This document shows, in pieces, positions 30,520 to 37,519 of a stretch of 45,896 bases of DNA. Origin of the DNA: a virus; IMG/VR virus record IMGVR_UViG_3300032217_000441, positions 1 through 45,896 of that record; one strand, written 5' to 3'. The notes beneath the pieces are model-generated. The model did no database searches. It worked only from the letters and a program-made list of their open reading frames with translations, and was not told the origin of the DNA. The stretch's first letter is position 1; every line of letters starts with the position of its first letter. A program made the translations under genes and the position numbers.

Positions 30520-31535
30520 TAAATGACGAAGCACGAAAAGTCGCAGCACAACTCAATAAAAGGTTTGGGGAAAATGTTGTTGTGGTCGGTTCCGATATTC
30601 GGGCTGACCTTATTCCTCGTATTACCAGCGGTTCTACTACGTTGGATTACGTCCTTGGAGGAGGATTTCCTGGAAACCAATGGAACGAACTCATCGGAGA
30701 ATCCTCACACGGAAAAACCGCAGTAGCATTAAAAACAATTGCTGCTAATCAAAAGTTAGACCCTGAACACACAACCGTGTGGGTTGCTGCAGAGCAGTGG
30801 GTTCCTGAATATGCAGAAATGTGTGGGGTAGATACAAGCCGTGTAATTGTTATTGAAACCAACATTATGGAAGAAGCGTATGACGCAGTAATTGCGTTTG
30901 CTGAATCTAAGGCTGTAGATGCAATTGTTATTGACTCTTTGCCAGCACTCTCACCTGCTCCTGAAATGGAAAAGAACATGGATGAGATGACTGTAGGTCG
31001 TGGAGCCTTGCTCACCAATAAGTTCTTTAGAGTTGTTGGTTCAGCCATCAAAAGAAGTTTGGTAGAAGATGAACGTGCTGTACTTGGCATTGTTATAAAT
31101 CAATACCGTATGAAGATTGGCGTAATGCACGGAGACCCTCGTACTACTCCTGGTGGAGAGGGTAAGAACTATGCCTTCTTTACTCGTTGTGAAGTACGTA
31201 GAGACGAGTGGATTGAGATTGGTCCTAGTGGTAACAAGACCCGTATTGGTCAGGTCATCAAAGTTCGCAGTCTAAAGAACAAGACAGCACCACCACAGCG
31301 TGTGGCTTACTTTGATTTTTACTTTGCCCCAGGAGGAGATTGTGCTCCAGGAGAGTATGATTTTGCCAAGGAAATTGCAGCAATGTCAGTGCTTAATGAG
31401 ATAGTAGAGCGTAAGGGTGCTTGGTATTACTACGGTGAACGTAAGTGGCAAGGCACAGATGCACTAATTGCAAGCATCCGAGAAGAGATTGAACTCAAAG
31501 AAGAACTAGCAAAGAAGGTGTTGAAACTTGGCTAA
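30516..31535 (+). CDS. recA: RecA/UvsX-like recombinase
   Basis: The 339-residue protein has Walker A GESSHGKTA (K67) and Walker B AIVIDSLPALS near residue 145. The typical RecA start, RITSGSTTLDYVLGGG, precedes it. The L2-like region appears around GDPRTTPGGEGKNYAFFTR, and KVRSLKNKTAPP matches the R..KNKxAPP motif that follows L2 in RecA. It would assemble on single-stranded DNA for strand exchange. The gene cluster nearby supplies an SSB, two resolvase-like nucleases and a RecB-like nuclease. Confidence 0.88.
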   Translation: MINDEARKVAAQLNKRFGENVVVVGSDIRADLIPRITSGSTTLDYVLGGGFPGNQWNELIGESSHGKTAVALKTIAANQKLDPEHTTVWVAAEQWVPEYAEMCGVDTSRVIVIETNIMEEAYDAVIAFAESKAVDAIVIDSLPALSPAPEMEKNMDEMTVGRGALLTNKFFRVVGSAIKRSLVEDERAVLGIVINQYRMKIGVMHGDPRTTPGGEGKNYAFFTRCEVRRDEWIEIGPSGNKTRIGQVIKVRSLKNKTAPPQRVAYFDFYFAPGGDCAPGEYDFAKEIAAMSVLNEIVERKGAWYYYGERKWQGTDALIASIREEIELKEELAKKVLKLG

Positions 31536-31743
31536 AGAACCTAAGTGGTATTTGTCTATGGACCAGTACCTGACTATTCTTACAGAGGTTGTTAAAGCCT
31601 CTGACACGTATGTAACTGGCAAACACTTGCATGACAAAATGCACCCAGAAGATTTATCGGTAACAGTACAGTCCACTGCAGAAACAGTTGCACTGACAAT
31701 TGCCGCCATTGGTCATCACAAGTCACACATGCTTGAGGACTAA
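31528..31743 (+). CDS. Small hypothetical protein downstream of recA
   Basis: The 71-residue product starts at TTG 31528, overlapping recA by 8 bases, and its stop overlaps the next gene by one base. It contains helices (WYLSMDQYLTILTEVV, VQSTAETVALTIAAIG) and a basic/His segment (GKHLHDKMHPEDL). It may be a recombination accessory, but no family was recognised. The TTG start reflects the overlap geometry; there is no closer ATG in frame. Confidence 0.55.
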   Translation: MAKEPKWYLSMDQYLTILTEVVKASDTYVTGKHLHDKMHPEDLSVTVQSTAETVALTIAAIGHHKSHMLED

Positions 31744-32063
31744 TGAAGTCAGAAGGCCAGAAGCAATCACGCAAACACGAAAACCGTTTAGCAAAAAAAG
31801 TTGACGGTTCAAGGACTGCGGCTTCTGGAGCCTTCTGGTCAAGAAAGGGAGATGTACGTTCTAAAGACTTATTGATTGAACATAAGTGGACAGGCAAAAA
31901 GCAAGTCACTATAAAGTCAGAAGTTCTAAAGAAGATAACGAGAGAGGCAATACTAGATAGCCGAACACCCGTACTCGGTTTACATTTAGATGGGGAGAAC
32001 TACGTGGTTCTCCTTGAAGACGATTACCTAGAAATGAGAGAGACCATTGAAAAGGAATCGTAA
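31743..32063 (+). CDS. Hjc-like Holliday junction resolvase/PD-(D/E)XK nuclease
   Basis: The 106-residue protein shows the archaeal Hjc-type pattern: E13 (RKHENRLAKKV), then D37 or D42 (KGDVRSKDLL), and the E46-x-K48 pair (LLIEHKW). A conserved Ser/Ala-Gly patch (SRTAASGAFWSRKG) precedes these residues, as in Hjc. The nuclease core is the minimal size of the family. It probably cleaves branched DNA produced by recA and replication. It sits directly before the whiB-like gene. Confusion with other small PD-(D/E)XK nucleases is possible. Confidence 0.72.
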   Translation: MKSEGQKQSRKHENRLAKKVDGSRTAASGAFWSRKGDVRSKDLLIEHKWTGKKQVTIKSEVLKKITREAILDSRTPVLGLHLDGENYVVLLEDDYLEMRETIEKES

Positions 32064-32066
32064 TAA

Positions 32067-32387
32067 ATGGACGAACCGTCTTATTCATGGCGGTATAAGG
32101 CAAAGTGCAGGGGAGAGGACACTGACACCTTTTACCCACCTCGTGACAAAGATTTATACACAGTCATTGCTGATAGGGCCAAAACGTTTTGTTTTGGAGA
32201 AAACGGAAAAACTCCGTGCCCAGTTCGTGCTCAATGTCTGTGGGATGCTGTAGAAAGGGATGAGCCACACGGTATTTGGGGAGGACTTTCACATCGTGAA
32301 AGAAATGCTCAAGTAAGAAAGTGGAAAAAGTCTTACAAAAAACAGATGACTTTAAAAGAGTTCATCCTTAGATTGGAAAATGAATGA
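32067..32387 (+). CDS. whiB: WhiB-like transcription factor with expanded Cys spacing
   Basis: The 106-residue protein has four Cys (C14, C42, C51, C57) for an iron-sulfur cluster, CPVRAQCLWDA and the signature GIWGGLSHRER at residues 69-79. WhiB proteins are regulators confined to Actinobacteria and their phages, so this is the main host clue in the window. The usual spacing between the second and third cysteines is two residues, but here it is eight (C42-FGENGKTP-C51). The C-terminal basic tail (RKWKKSYKKQ) replaces the usual AT-hook-like region. It follows the Hjc-like gene after 3 bases. Confidence 0.88.
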   Translation: MDEPSYSWRYKAKCRGEDTDTFYPPRDKDLYTVIADRAKTFCFGENGKTPCPVRAQCLWDAVERDEPHGIWGGLSHRERNAQVRKWKKSYKKQMTLKEFILRLENE

Positions 32388-33211
32388 CAGACCTAAAGAA
32401 GTTCTTAGACGCTAAGAAGACCAACCCTCGTCTAATCGGGGATATTGAACGACACTTGATGTCACGACCACCAGAAAAACGGTCAACAACGGTGTTGCAT
32501 CCATCCGAGATGGTTAAATCTGATTGGTGTCTAAGAGCCTCTTACTTTGCACTCACAGGTGCAGAGGTTAAGAAAGACAAAGCAAACCTTCGTTTGCAGT
32601 CTATCTTTGATGAAGGACACAGCATCCATGCTAAGTGGCAAAACTGGTTTAGAGAAATGGGTGTGTTGTATGGTGCTTGGAGTGACTCCACTGGAACTTC
32701 TTGGGCTGTTGCTAAAGATGTACACCCAAGTGTTGATTACAAAGAAGTGCCGTTAGTTCTTCCAGAACTCATGATTGCTGGTCATGCTGATGGTTGGATT
32801 AAAGGAATTGGTGACGACTGTTTAATTGAAATTAAATCGATTGGTGCAGGAACTCTTCGGTTTGAGGCACCAGAATTACTTGCTAAGGCTGATGGTGATT
32901 TAACTAAAGCCTGGAGAAGTATTCGTCGTCCTTTTAGAACCCACATTCTGCAAGGTCAGATGTACTTAGAGTTAGCCAAAAGAATATTTGGTGAAGATGC
33001 TCCTAAAGAAATAGTCTTTATTTACGAATTAAAGGCTGACCAGGATTATCGTGAGTTTACGATAAAGGCAGACTACGAGTTTGTAGAACCTATTTTTGAA
33101 AAAGCACAGTTAGTTGTAGACGCTTTTAAAGCGGGTACCCCAATTGAGTGCAGTAACAACGCTGCACTAGGCTGTAAACAATGTAACCAGTTTGGAGAGA
33201 GCAATGCTTAA
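32384..33211 (+). CDS. RecB/Cas4-like PD-(D/E)XK nuclease
   Basis: The 275-residue protein has the nuclease core: H and D136 (MIAGHADGWIKG), E149-x-K151 (CLIEIKSIGAG), then Q (HILQGQMYLEL). C-terminal Cys residues (GCKQCNQFG) and an upstream C (DWCLRASYFALTG) could hold an iron-sulfur cluster as in Cas4/AddB-type nucleases. An N-terminal HPSEM motif (VLHPSEMVKSDWC) is typical of phage Cas4-like exonucleases. It would resect DNA ends for recA. It overlaps whiB by 4 bases. Confidence 0.82.
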   Translation: MTDLKKFLDAKKTNPRLIGDIERHLMSRPPEKRSTTVLHPSEMVKSDWCLRASYFALTGAEVKKDKANLRLQSIFDEGHSIHAKWQNWFREMGVLYGAWSDSTGTSWAVAKDVHPSVDYKEVPLVLPELMIAGHADGWIKGIGDDCLIEIKSIGAGTLRFEAPELLAKADGDLTKAWRSIRRPFRTHILQGQMYLELAKRIFGEDAPKEIVFIYELKADQDYREFTIKADYEFVEPIFEKAQLVVDAFKAGTPIECSNNAALGCKQCNQFGESNA

Positions 33212-33692
33212 GTTTGGACCAGCCTCACAGAAAGCGGTAGATGCTTTGACGGAACAAGGGTTTTTTCATGCTGCAAAGCAATCAGAGTTTCCTACTATGC
33301 CAAAAGAGTTAACAGACCTTGACGGAGAAGAATTAAGTCATTTGTTTAGCAGTTTAACTGCTTGGTCTAACTACATTGCAACACAGTTGTCTGCAGCACA
33401 AGTAGACGAACGATATGCAGAAAAAGCAGTTGATTCTGCTTCTGCAAGACTTATGGTTACTCGTATGGGTCAAAAAACAACAGGAGAACGGATTACTGCA
33501 ATCAAAGCAGAAGTTGCTATTGACCCAAAGGTTTTGGGATTGGCTGAAAAGTTAGAAGAATCTTACGCTTACCGTAAAATGATTGAAGTAATGTTCTACA
33601 ACCTAGAACGAGACACCGCATTGGTCTCCCGTGAAATAACTCGTCGTTCGTCTGATTTCCGTGCAATACGAAAGGATAAGTTCTCATCATGA
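33204..33692 (+). CDS. Hypothetical helical protein, recombination region
   Basis: The start ATG 33204 (MLKFGPASQKAVDAL, 162 residues) has a GGAGAG site; an upstream TTG overlaps the preceding gene. The product is helical throughout (SHLFSSLTAWSNYIATQLS, AIDPKVLGLAEKLEESYAYR) and ends in a basic tail (RRSSDFRAIRKDKF). Overall character resembles recombination accessory proteins, but there is no motif. It overlaps the neighbouring genes by 8 and 4 bases. Confidence 0.6.
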   Translation: MLKFGPASQKAVDALTEQGFFHAAKQSEFPTMPKELTDLDGEELSHLFSSLTAWSNYIATQLSAAQVDERYAEKAVDSASARLMVTRMGQKTTGERITAIKAEVAIDPKVLGLAEKLEESYAYRKMIEVMFYNLERDTALVSREITRRSSDFRAIRKDKFSS

Positions 33693-34216
33693 TTATTGGA
33701 CTCTCTGGATTTGCACAATCTGGAAAAGACACTGTTGCAGAACGTTTGGTAACCGAACATGGGTTTGAACGAATTGCGTTTGCTGACCCTATTAGAAAAA
33801 TGGTTTATGCAATGAATCCTAAAATCAATGGCAATCCTTTGGATGAGTTAGTTGATGAATATGGTTGGGATGTTGCTAAACAAAACTCTGAAGTTCGTGA
33901 GATTCTCCAACAACTTGGATATTCTGCTCGTGTTTACTTAGGAGAAGATATTTGGGTTGCTACTGCACTTCGTAAAATGTCTGACAAATCTAAAAGATAT
34001 GTAATTACAGACGTTCGTTTTTTAAACGAAGCAGGAACAATAAAAGTTTTAAAAGGAAAGATATGGCGTGTAGAACGGCCTGAAATATATGCTGCAAACG
34101 GTCATGTTTCTGAATGGGAGATGAACGCTTATAATTTTGATGAAAGAATTAATAACGATGGAACCATTGAACAACTAAACTTTTTAGTAGACACCCTTGT
34201 CAACAAAAACGTTTGA
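33689..34216 (+). CDS. Deoxynucleoside monophosphate kinase
   Basis: The 175-residue protein starts with a P-loop at residues 7-15 (IIGLSGFAQSGKDTVAERL, K13). The following IAFADPIRKMVYAM is typical of T4 gp1-type dNMP kinases (FADPLK motif), as are REILQQLGYSARVYLGEDIW and VITDVRFLNEA (DVRF motif). It would convert dNMPs to dNDPs for replication. The gene overlaps the RuvC-like gene by 20 bases. It is the only nucleotide-metabolism gene within the replication block; a reductase starts at the window end. Confidence 0.87.
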   Translation: MIIGLSGFAQSGKDTVAERLVTEHGFERIAFADPIRKMVYAMNPKINGNPLDELVDEYGWDVAKQNSEVREILQQLGYSARVYLGEDIWVATALRKMSDKSKRYVITDVRFLNEAGTIKVLKGKIWRVERPEIYAANGHVSEWEMNAYNFDERINNDGTIEQLNFLVDTLVNKNV

Positions 34217-34772
34217 TGGTGGACTTACACGCAAAGAAGACGTGTATATAGGAATAGACCAGTCATTAACTGGATTTGGTCTAACCGCTATATCCGAAGA
34301 CAATCCGTTGGAGTTTCACACTTGGGTATATAAATCTCCATATTTTGGTATTGAGCGTCTTGTAGATATAAAAGAGTGGGTTGGAGATACTCTTGATTAC
34401 ATTCAGGAGTTAGATGCTGAAATATTGGATGTTGCTATAGAAGGTAGCGTTCTTCAATCCCCTGCTGCTTTAAAACTGGGAGAGTTAGCAGCCATTGTTA
34501 AACTAGAACTTTACGAACGAGACAAGATATTCCCATTGCAAGTATCCCCTATGACCTTAAAGAAGTTTGCTGCAGGTAAAGGCAACGCTAAAAAACAAGA
34601 AATGTTGATGCAAATGTATAAGCGTTGGGGTGTGGAGTTTAACGATGACAACGCTGCTGACTCGTATGCCCTAGCCAGGTTGGTCTCAGGTAATGGGATA
34701 AACGAAGTTGAAAAGGCAATTATTAAACAAATGTCTGATAAAAAATATAGGGATGAACCACGTTTATCCTGA
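34197..34772 (+). CDS. RuvC-like Holliday junction resolvase
   Basis: The 191-residue protein has the RNase H-fold acidic residues D21 (VYIGIDQSLTGFGL), E82 (LDVAIEGSVLQ) and D155 (NDDNAADSYALARLV). The spacing GIDxSLTxxG and the NxADSYAxA motif are those of RuvC-type resolvases. The start is TTG 34197, overlapping the kinase gene. It probably resolves recombination intermediates formed by recA. It is the second junction-type nuclease in this block. The structured leader of the spoVS-like gene begins just 4 bases after its stop. Confidence 0.78.
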   Translation: MSTKTFDGGLTRKEDVYIGIDQSLTGFGLTAISEDNPLEFHTWVYKSPYFGIERLVDIKEWVGDTLDYIQELDAEILDVAIEGSVLQSPAALKLGELAAIVKLELYERDKIFPLQVSPMTLKKFAAGKGNAKKQEMLMQMYKRWGVEFNDDNAADSYALARLVSGNGINEVEKAIIKQMSDKKYRDEPRLS

Positions 34773-34776
34773 CGTA

Positions 34777-34833
34777 TTTATGGTTTATCCCTACCTTTAG
34801 GGAGTAGGCGGGCACCATAAACTAAAGGGATAA
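34777..34833 (+). promoter_or_regulatory. Structured mRNA leader able to hide the spoVS-like ribosome site
   Basis: Arms TTTATGGT (34777-34784) and ACCATAAA (34814-34821) pair over 8 bp. Inside, TCCCTA (34788-34793) and TAGGGA (34798-34803) pair around CCTT. A third option pairs TTATCCCT (34785-34792) with AGGGATAA (34826-34833), which contains the ribosome site of the next gene. This third pairing competes with the inner hairpin. The gene is therefore likely under translational control by RNA folding. It does not match a riboswitch class I can name. Confidence 0.62.
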
Positions 34834-34839
34834 TAAATC

Positions 34840-35133
34840 GTGACTAATGTTGAACCAACTGTCTCTCCAGAAGAGCCATTTCTTCGTGTAAGTGCTGGAA
34901 GTAACCCACAAAGCGTTGCTTCCGCTATCGCTCATGCCTTGTATGCAGACCGTCAGGTCAAACTACGTGCCGTAGGAGCAGGTGCTGTTAACCAAGCAGT
35001 TAAAGCCCTAGCCATTGCTCGTGGATATGTAGCCCCAAGAGGGTTAGACCTAACCTGCAAGCCAGGTTTCACAACCATCGAAAGCCGTGACGGGGAAATC
35101 TCCGCCATCGTGTTTAGCATCCAAGCAAGTTAA
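34840..35133 (+). CDS. SpoVS-like protein
   Basis: The 97-residue protein contains the SpoVS signature: LRVSAGSNPQSVASAIAHAL at residues 15-34, VKLRAVGAGAVNQAVKALAI and ARGYVAPRGLDLTCKPGF. SpoVS is an Alba-like small protein, first known from sporulation in Bacillus, with homologues in Thermus-Deinococcus and in some phages. The fold may bind nucleic acids or act as a regulator, but the phage role is unknown. The start is GTG 34840 behind AAAGGGA in a structured leader. A hairpin overlaps its stop. Confidence 0.85.
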   Translation: MTNVEPTVSPEEPFLRVSAGSNPQSVASAIAHALYADRQVKLRAVGAGAVNQAVKALAIARGYVAPRGLDLTCKPGFTTIESRDGEISAIVFSIQAS

Positions 35134-35153
35134 AAGAAGGTATCCTTCTTTTA
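35131..35153 (+). terminator. 10-bp AT-rich hairpin with T-tract (terminator-like)
   Basis: TAAAAGAAGG and CCTTCTTTTA form a perfect 10-bp stem around TAT, beginning on the stop codon of the spoVS-like gene. The 3' arm ends in TTTTA, so a transcript would have a U-rich end inside the stem. The sequence is palindromic, so it could stop transcription from either side. It separates the spoVS-like gene from the next gene at 35172. Confidence 0.62.
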
Positions 35154-35171
35154 GGGCACAAAGGAGTTCTA

Positions 35172-35576
35172 ATGTCAGACTATAGAAAGATGGGACACGC
35201 TATGCGTCGTCGTGCAGGAGCAGCCATGAATACAATTGCTGCAGCAGGAAAGAAAACATCAACAGATGTTCCAAGTGTTATTGAACAACACATTACTGCG
35301 GGAAGTGCAAAACTTTCTGTAGGTGCTGTCAAGGGAACACTTATGCCAAAGAAGAACACACAAGCAGCAGACCCAACTGCTGGTGGAAAGAGTGGCGGTC
35401 GTCCTGCTATTCTTAACGCTGGTGGAGAACGCTTAGGTGCTGCATACCGTGTTAAGTCAAAGTACTCAGTTTCTTCACCAGAGGCTGCAGCAACACAGGC
35501 TAACGGTCGCACTGTGCCTTCTACAATGGGTTCACGTCAGAACTTTTCTGACGGCAATGACTCAAGTAAGTACTAA
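35172..35576 (+). CDS. Hypothetical Ala/Gly/Ser-rich protein
   Basis: The 134-residue protein starts after an AAAGGAG site. It is rich in Ala, Ser, Gly, Lys and Arg, with a basic head (MSDYRKMGHAMRRRAGAAMN) and few hydrophobic residues; the C-terminus (SRQNFSDGNDSSKY) is polar. It looks mostly disordered. Such low-complexity proteins sit among virion genes in several large phages, but this one was not recognised. It starts a run of polar small genes through 41578. Confidence 0.6.
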   Translation: MSDYRKMGHAMRRRAGAAMNTIAAAGKKTSTDVPSVIEQHITAGSAKLSVGAVKGTLMPKKNTQAADPTAGGKSGGRPAILNAGGERLGAAYRVKSKYSVSSPEAAATQANGRTVPSTMGSRQNFSDGNDSSKY

Positions 35577-35582
35577 TTTTTA

Positions 35583-35819
35583 ATGAGTAGAAAACAGTCT
35601 GCTCAAGACGAAGGTGATTCACGCTTCTCTGCTTATAAGTATGAGGGCGTGTCATCTCCGTCTGCTTTGGGTTCTCAAAACCTTTCAAGTGCTCAACAAC
35701 GCACAGCATGGAAGAATGAGAACAATCCCTACGGTACCCCTGCTCCTTACTCAAAGCAGACCCGTGGCTCTTACTATAATTTTGACGATTCAGCAAGCAC
35801 GACACGTCAAGAAGATTAA
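35583..35819 (+). CDS. Hypothetical disordered protein
   Basis: The 78-residue protein is Ser/Gln/Tyr-rich (GSQNLSSAQQRTAWKNENNP, then YSKQTRGSYYNFDDSAS) and lacks a hydrophobic core. It follows the preceding gene after 6 bases but has a weak ribosome site. Similar composition (SQ and Tyr repeats) appears in the preceding gene product. It may be a small virion or assembly protein. No family. Confidence 0.55.
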   Translation: MSRKQSAQDEGDSRFSAYKYEGVSSPSALGSQNLSSAQQRTAWKNENNPYGTPAPYSKQTRGSYYNFDDSASTTRQED

Positions 35820-35889
35820 GAGACCTACCAGCAGTTCTTTGACTTTTTCGTGTACGCTTTCTTAGAGGAAATCTCTAGGAGAGGAACAC

Positions 35890-36165
35890 ATGCCAAAAGC
35901 ATTTCAGTATCCAAGCGAAGAACAGTTTGACTCTTTTTTTAATACCCCACTCCATTTACCAGAAACAAAGCGTTGTCGTTTTGGAGACTGGTTAGATTTC
36001 CTTGCACCAGAACACCGTGAGATGGTTGACATCTGGATTAAAGCAAACCATGACGATGTTGTTAAACCTAACTACGTAAAAATTCACGAAAAGTTTCAAA
36101 CAATGACTGACATAAGTCGGGACACAATCCGCCACCATCTGAAGGGTAAATGTGCATGTCGCTAA
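35890..36165 (+). CDS. Small helix-turn-helix-like protein
   Basis: The 91-residue protein follows a 70-base gap that ends in AGGAGAGGAAC. The C-terminal part (KPNYVKIHEKFQTMTDISRD and TIRHHLKGKCAC) has a helix-turn-helix appearance (ISRDTIRHHLKG as recognition helix). Residues 25-50 (ETKRCRFGDWLDFLAPEHRE) are compact. It may be a transcription regulator or small terminase-like protein; the context does not decide. It overlaps the following gene by 16 bases. Confidence 0.6.
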   Translation: MPKAFQYPSEEQFDSFFNTPLHLPETKRCRFGDWLDFLAPEHREMVDIWIKANHDDVVKPNYVKIHEKFQTMTDISRDTIRHHLKGKCACR

Positions 36166-37358
36166 GTGACGACTTTAAAAGCGAGGTTGCTGACATACAG
36201 CATAAAAACCGAGTTAAAGAACTTTTAGAAAAACAAGGTTTAAACGCAGAAGATGTTGGACGCATCTCTAAGGTAAGCGTTTCTACTTATCAAACCGTTA
36301 CAAAAGACGAAGAAGGCAACGCAACAGTTCATGACCTTGAGGGTTACAAGTATGTAATTCATCCTGCATGGGAAGGTTACGAACCATTACGCCAAGCAGA
36401 CCCAGTTGAGGTCAACCTTGGTTGGGTTCCTACACGTCATGACAAAAGCACAACCAAATTAAAGTGTGCTGTCATTCTTCCAGACCCACAGATTGGTTAC
36501 CGTCGTTATGAAGATGGACGACTAGACCCATTTCACGATTTAGCAGCAATTGATGTTGCACTTCAAATTACAGCATTTGTTCAAGAAAAGTACGGTGTTG
36601 ATGACATCATCAATCTAGGAGATTACCTAGACCTTCCAGAACACTCTCGGTTTGCACAAGAGCCATCATTTGCTAATACAACACAGTTAGCAATCAACTA
36701 TGGATACGAGTTCTTAGCAAAACAACGTGCTATTGCTCCAGATGCTCGTATTGCACTTCTAGAGGGTAACCATGATGACCGACTAAGCCTGTACGCATTC
36801 CGTAATGGAAAAGCATCCTACGGATTAAAAAAAGCAGACGACATTGATGGAGACCCAGTACTTAGCGTTCAAAACCTATTGTGTTTAAAAGAATTAAATG
36901 TTGAGTTTTACGACAAGTACCCATCACTGGACTCACAGATTTGGTTAGGTAAGTATTTACGTGCAATGCACGGAACAAAAGTACGAAGCAACGGTTCAAC
37001 TGCTGCAGCCTATACAAATGACACACCACACCTATCAACTATTTTTGGTCACATTCATAGACAAGAGTTGCAGTACAGAACAACATACGACCAAGATGGT
37101 CCAATTCGTAGTGTTGCTGTATCTCCTGGATGTTTATGTCGTGTAGATGGTGCTGTCCCATCGGTTAACTCAGGTGTTAGTGCTGACGGTAAACCAGGAA
37201 AACATTGGGAGAACTGGCAACAAGGTATTGCTGTTGTTTGGTACAACGAAGAAACAGGACGTTTCTCAGTTGAACTTGTACATATTATTGACGGTGCTGC
37301 TCTGTACCAAGGTCAAGAATTTGTAAGTAGTGCATCTCCCGCTCAAACTCAGCCATAG
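36156..37358 (+). CDS. Metallophosphoesterase
   Basis: The protein contains the calcineurin-like motifs in order: D and Q (CAVILPDPQIGYRRY), GDYLDLP, GNHDDRLS, H (MHGTKV) and GHIHRQEL. Two in-frame ATGs are possible, at 36150 and 36156. I favour 36156 because AAGGG then has normal spacing (9 bases), giving 400 residues. The N-terminal 100 residues (SEVADIQHKNRVKELL) are a separate helical domain not found in minimal phosphatases. The enzyme may be a nuclease (SbcD-like) or a nucleotide phosphatase; the substrate cannot be told from sequence. Confidence 0.82.
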   Translation: MSLSDDFKSEVADIQHKNRVKELLEKQGLNAEDVGRISKVSVSTYQTVTKDEEGNATVHDLEGYKYVIHPAWEGYEPLRQADPVEVNLGWVPTRHDKSTTKLKCAVILPDPQIGYRRYEDGRLDPFHDLAAIDVALQITAFVQEKYGVDDIINLGDYLDLPEHSRFAQEPSFANTTQLAINYGYEFLAKQRAIAPDARIALLEGNHDDRLSLYAFRNGKASYGLKKADDIDGDPVLSVQNLLCLKELNVEFYDKYPSLDSQIWLGKYLRAMHGTKVRSNGSTAAAYTNDTPHLSTIFGHIHRQELQYRTTYDQDGPIRSVAVSPGCLCRVDGAVPSVNSGVSADGKPGKHWENWQQGIAVVWYNEETGRFSVELVHIIDGAALYQGQEFVSSASPAQTQP

Positions 37359-37467
37359 ATTTATCAGTAACTGAACCAACCCATCCACATTTAGTGGGAT
37401 TGCAAACAGCCTGAAATTTCAGGTTATTAACAACTGCAATAGCCACGTGGTGGGTTGGTTTAGTCAT
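37285..37467 (-). CDS. Minus-strand small Cys protein
   Basis: This 60-residue gene lies on the minus strand with a consensus site: the reverse strand reads AAAAGGAGCAACAAATG. Residues 6-31 are HHVAIAVVNNLKFQAVCNPT followed by KCGWVG; C22 and C27 sit in the pattern CxPxxCGWxG, like small metal-binding or zinc-knuckle proteins. The remainder is acidic and helical. Its 3' end overlaps the metallophosphoesterase gene by 74 bases in the opposite direction. It is the only minus-strand reading frame with a convincing ribosome site in the window. Transcription from it would be antisense to the preceding gene's end. Confidence 0.6.
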   Translation of the reverse strand: MTKPTHHVAIAVVNNLKFQAVCNPTKCGWVGSVTDKSMAEFEREMHYLQILDLGTEQHRQ

Positions 37468-37497
37468 TTGTTGCTCCTTTTACTAAGACAAACACAA

Positions 37498-37510
37498 GTC
37501 TAGAGTAGAC
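37498..37510. promoter_or_regulatory. 13-base palindrome between divergent genes
   Basis: GTCTA-GAG-TAGAC is a perfect inverted repeat in the 52-base gap between the minus-strand gene (start at 37467) and the plus-strand gene starting at 37520. Short inverted repeats placed between divergent starts are often operator sites. No clear -35/-10 elements were found, so the regulation is inferred from position and symmetry. Confidence 0.4.
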
Positions 37511-37519
37511 CATTGGCTC

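Noticed and set aside
34777-34833. Known riboswitch class (preQ1 or SAM-II) for the leader
   Set aside because: A pseudoknot-like order is present, but the loop length and the conserved bases of these classes are not met.
35180-35512. Minus-strand open frame of 110 residues
   Set aside because: It is opposite an Ala/Gly/Ser-rich gene whose complement is naturally open. No ribosome site was seen.
35839-35867. Promoter TTGACT with TTAGAG downstream
   Set aside because: The -35 is good but the -10 matches only 2-3 of 6 bases at 17-18 spacing, so I did not list it.
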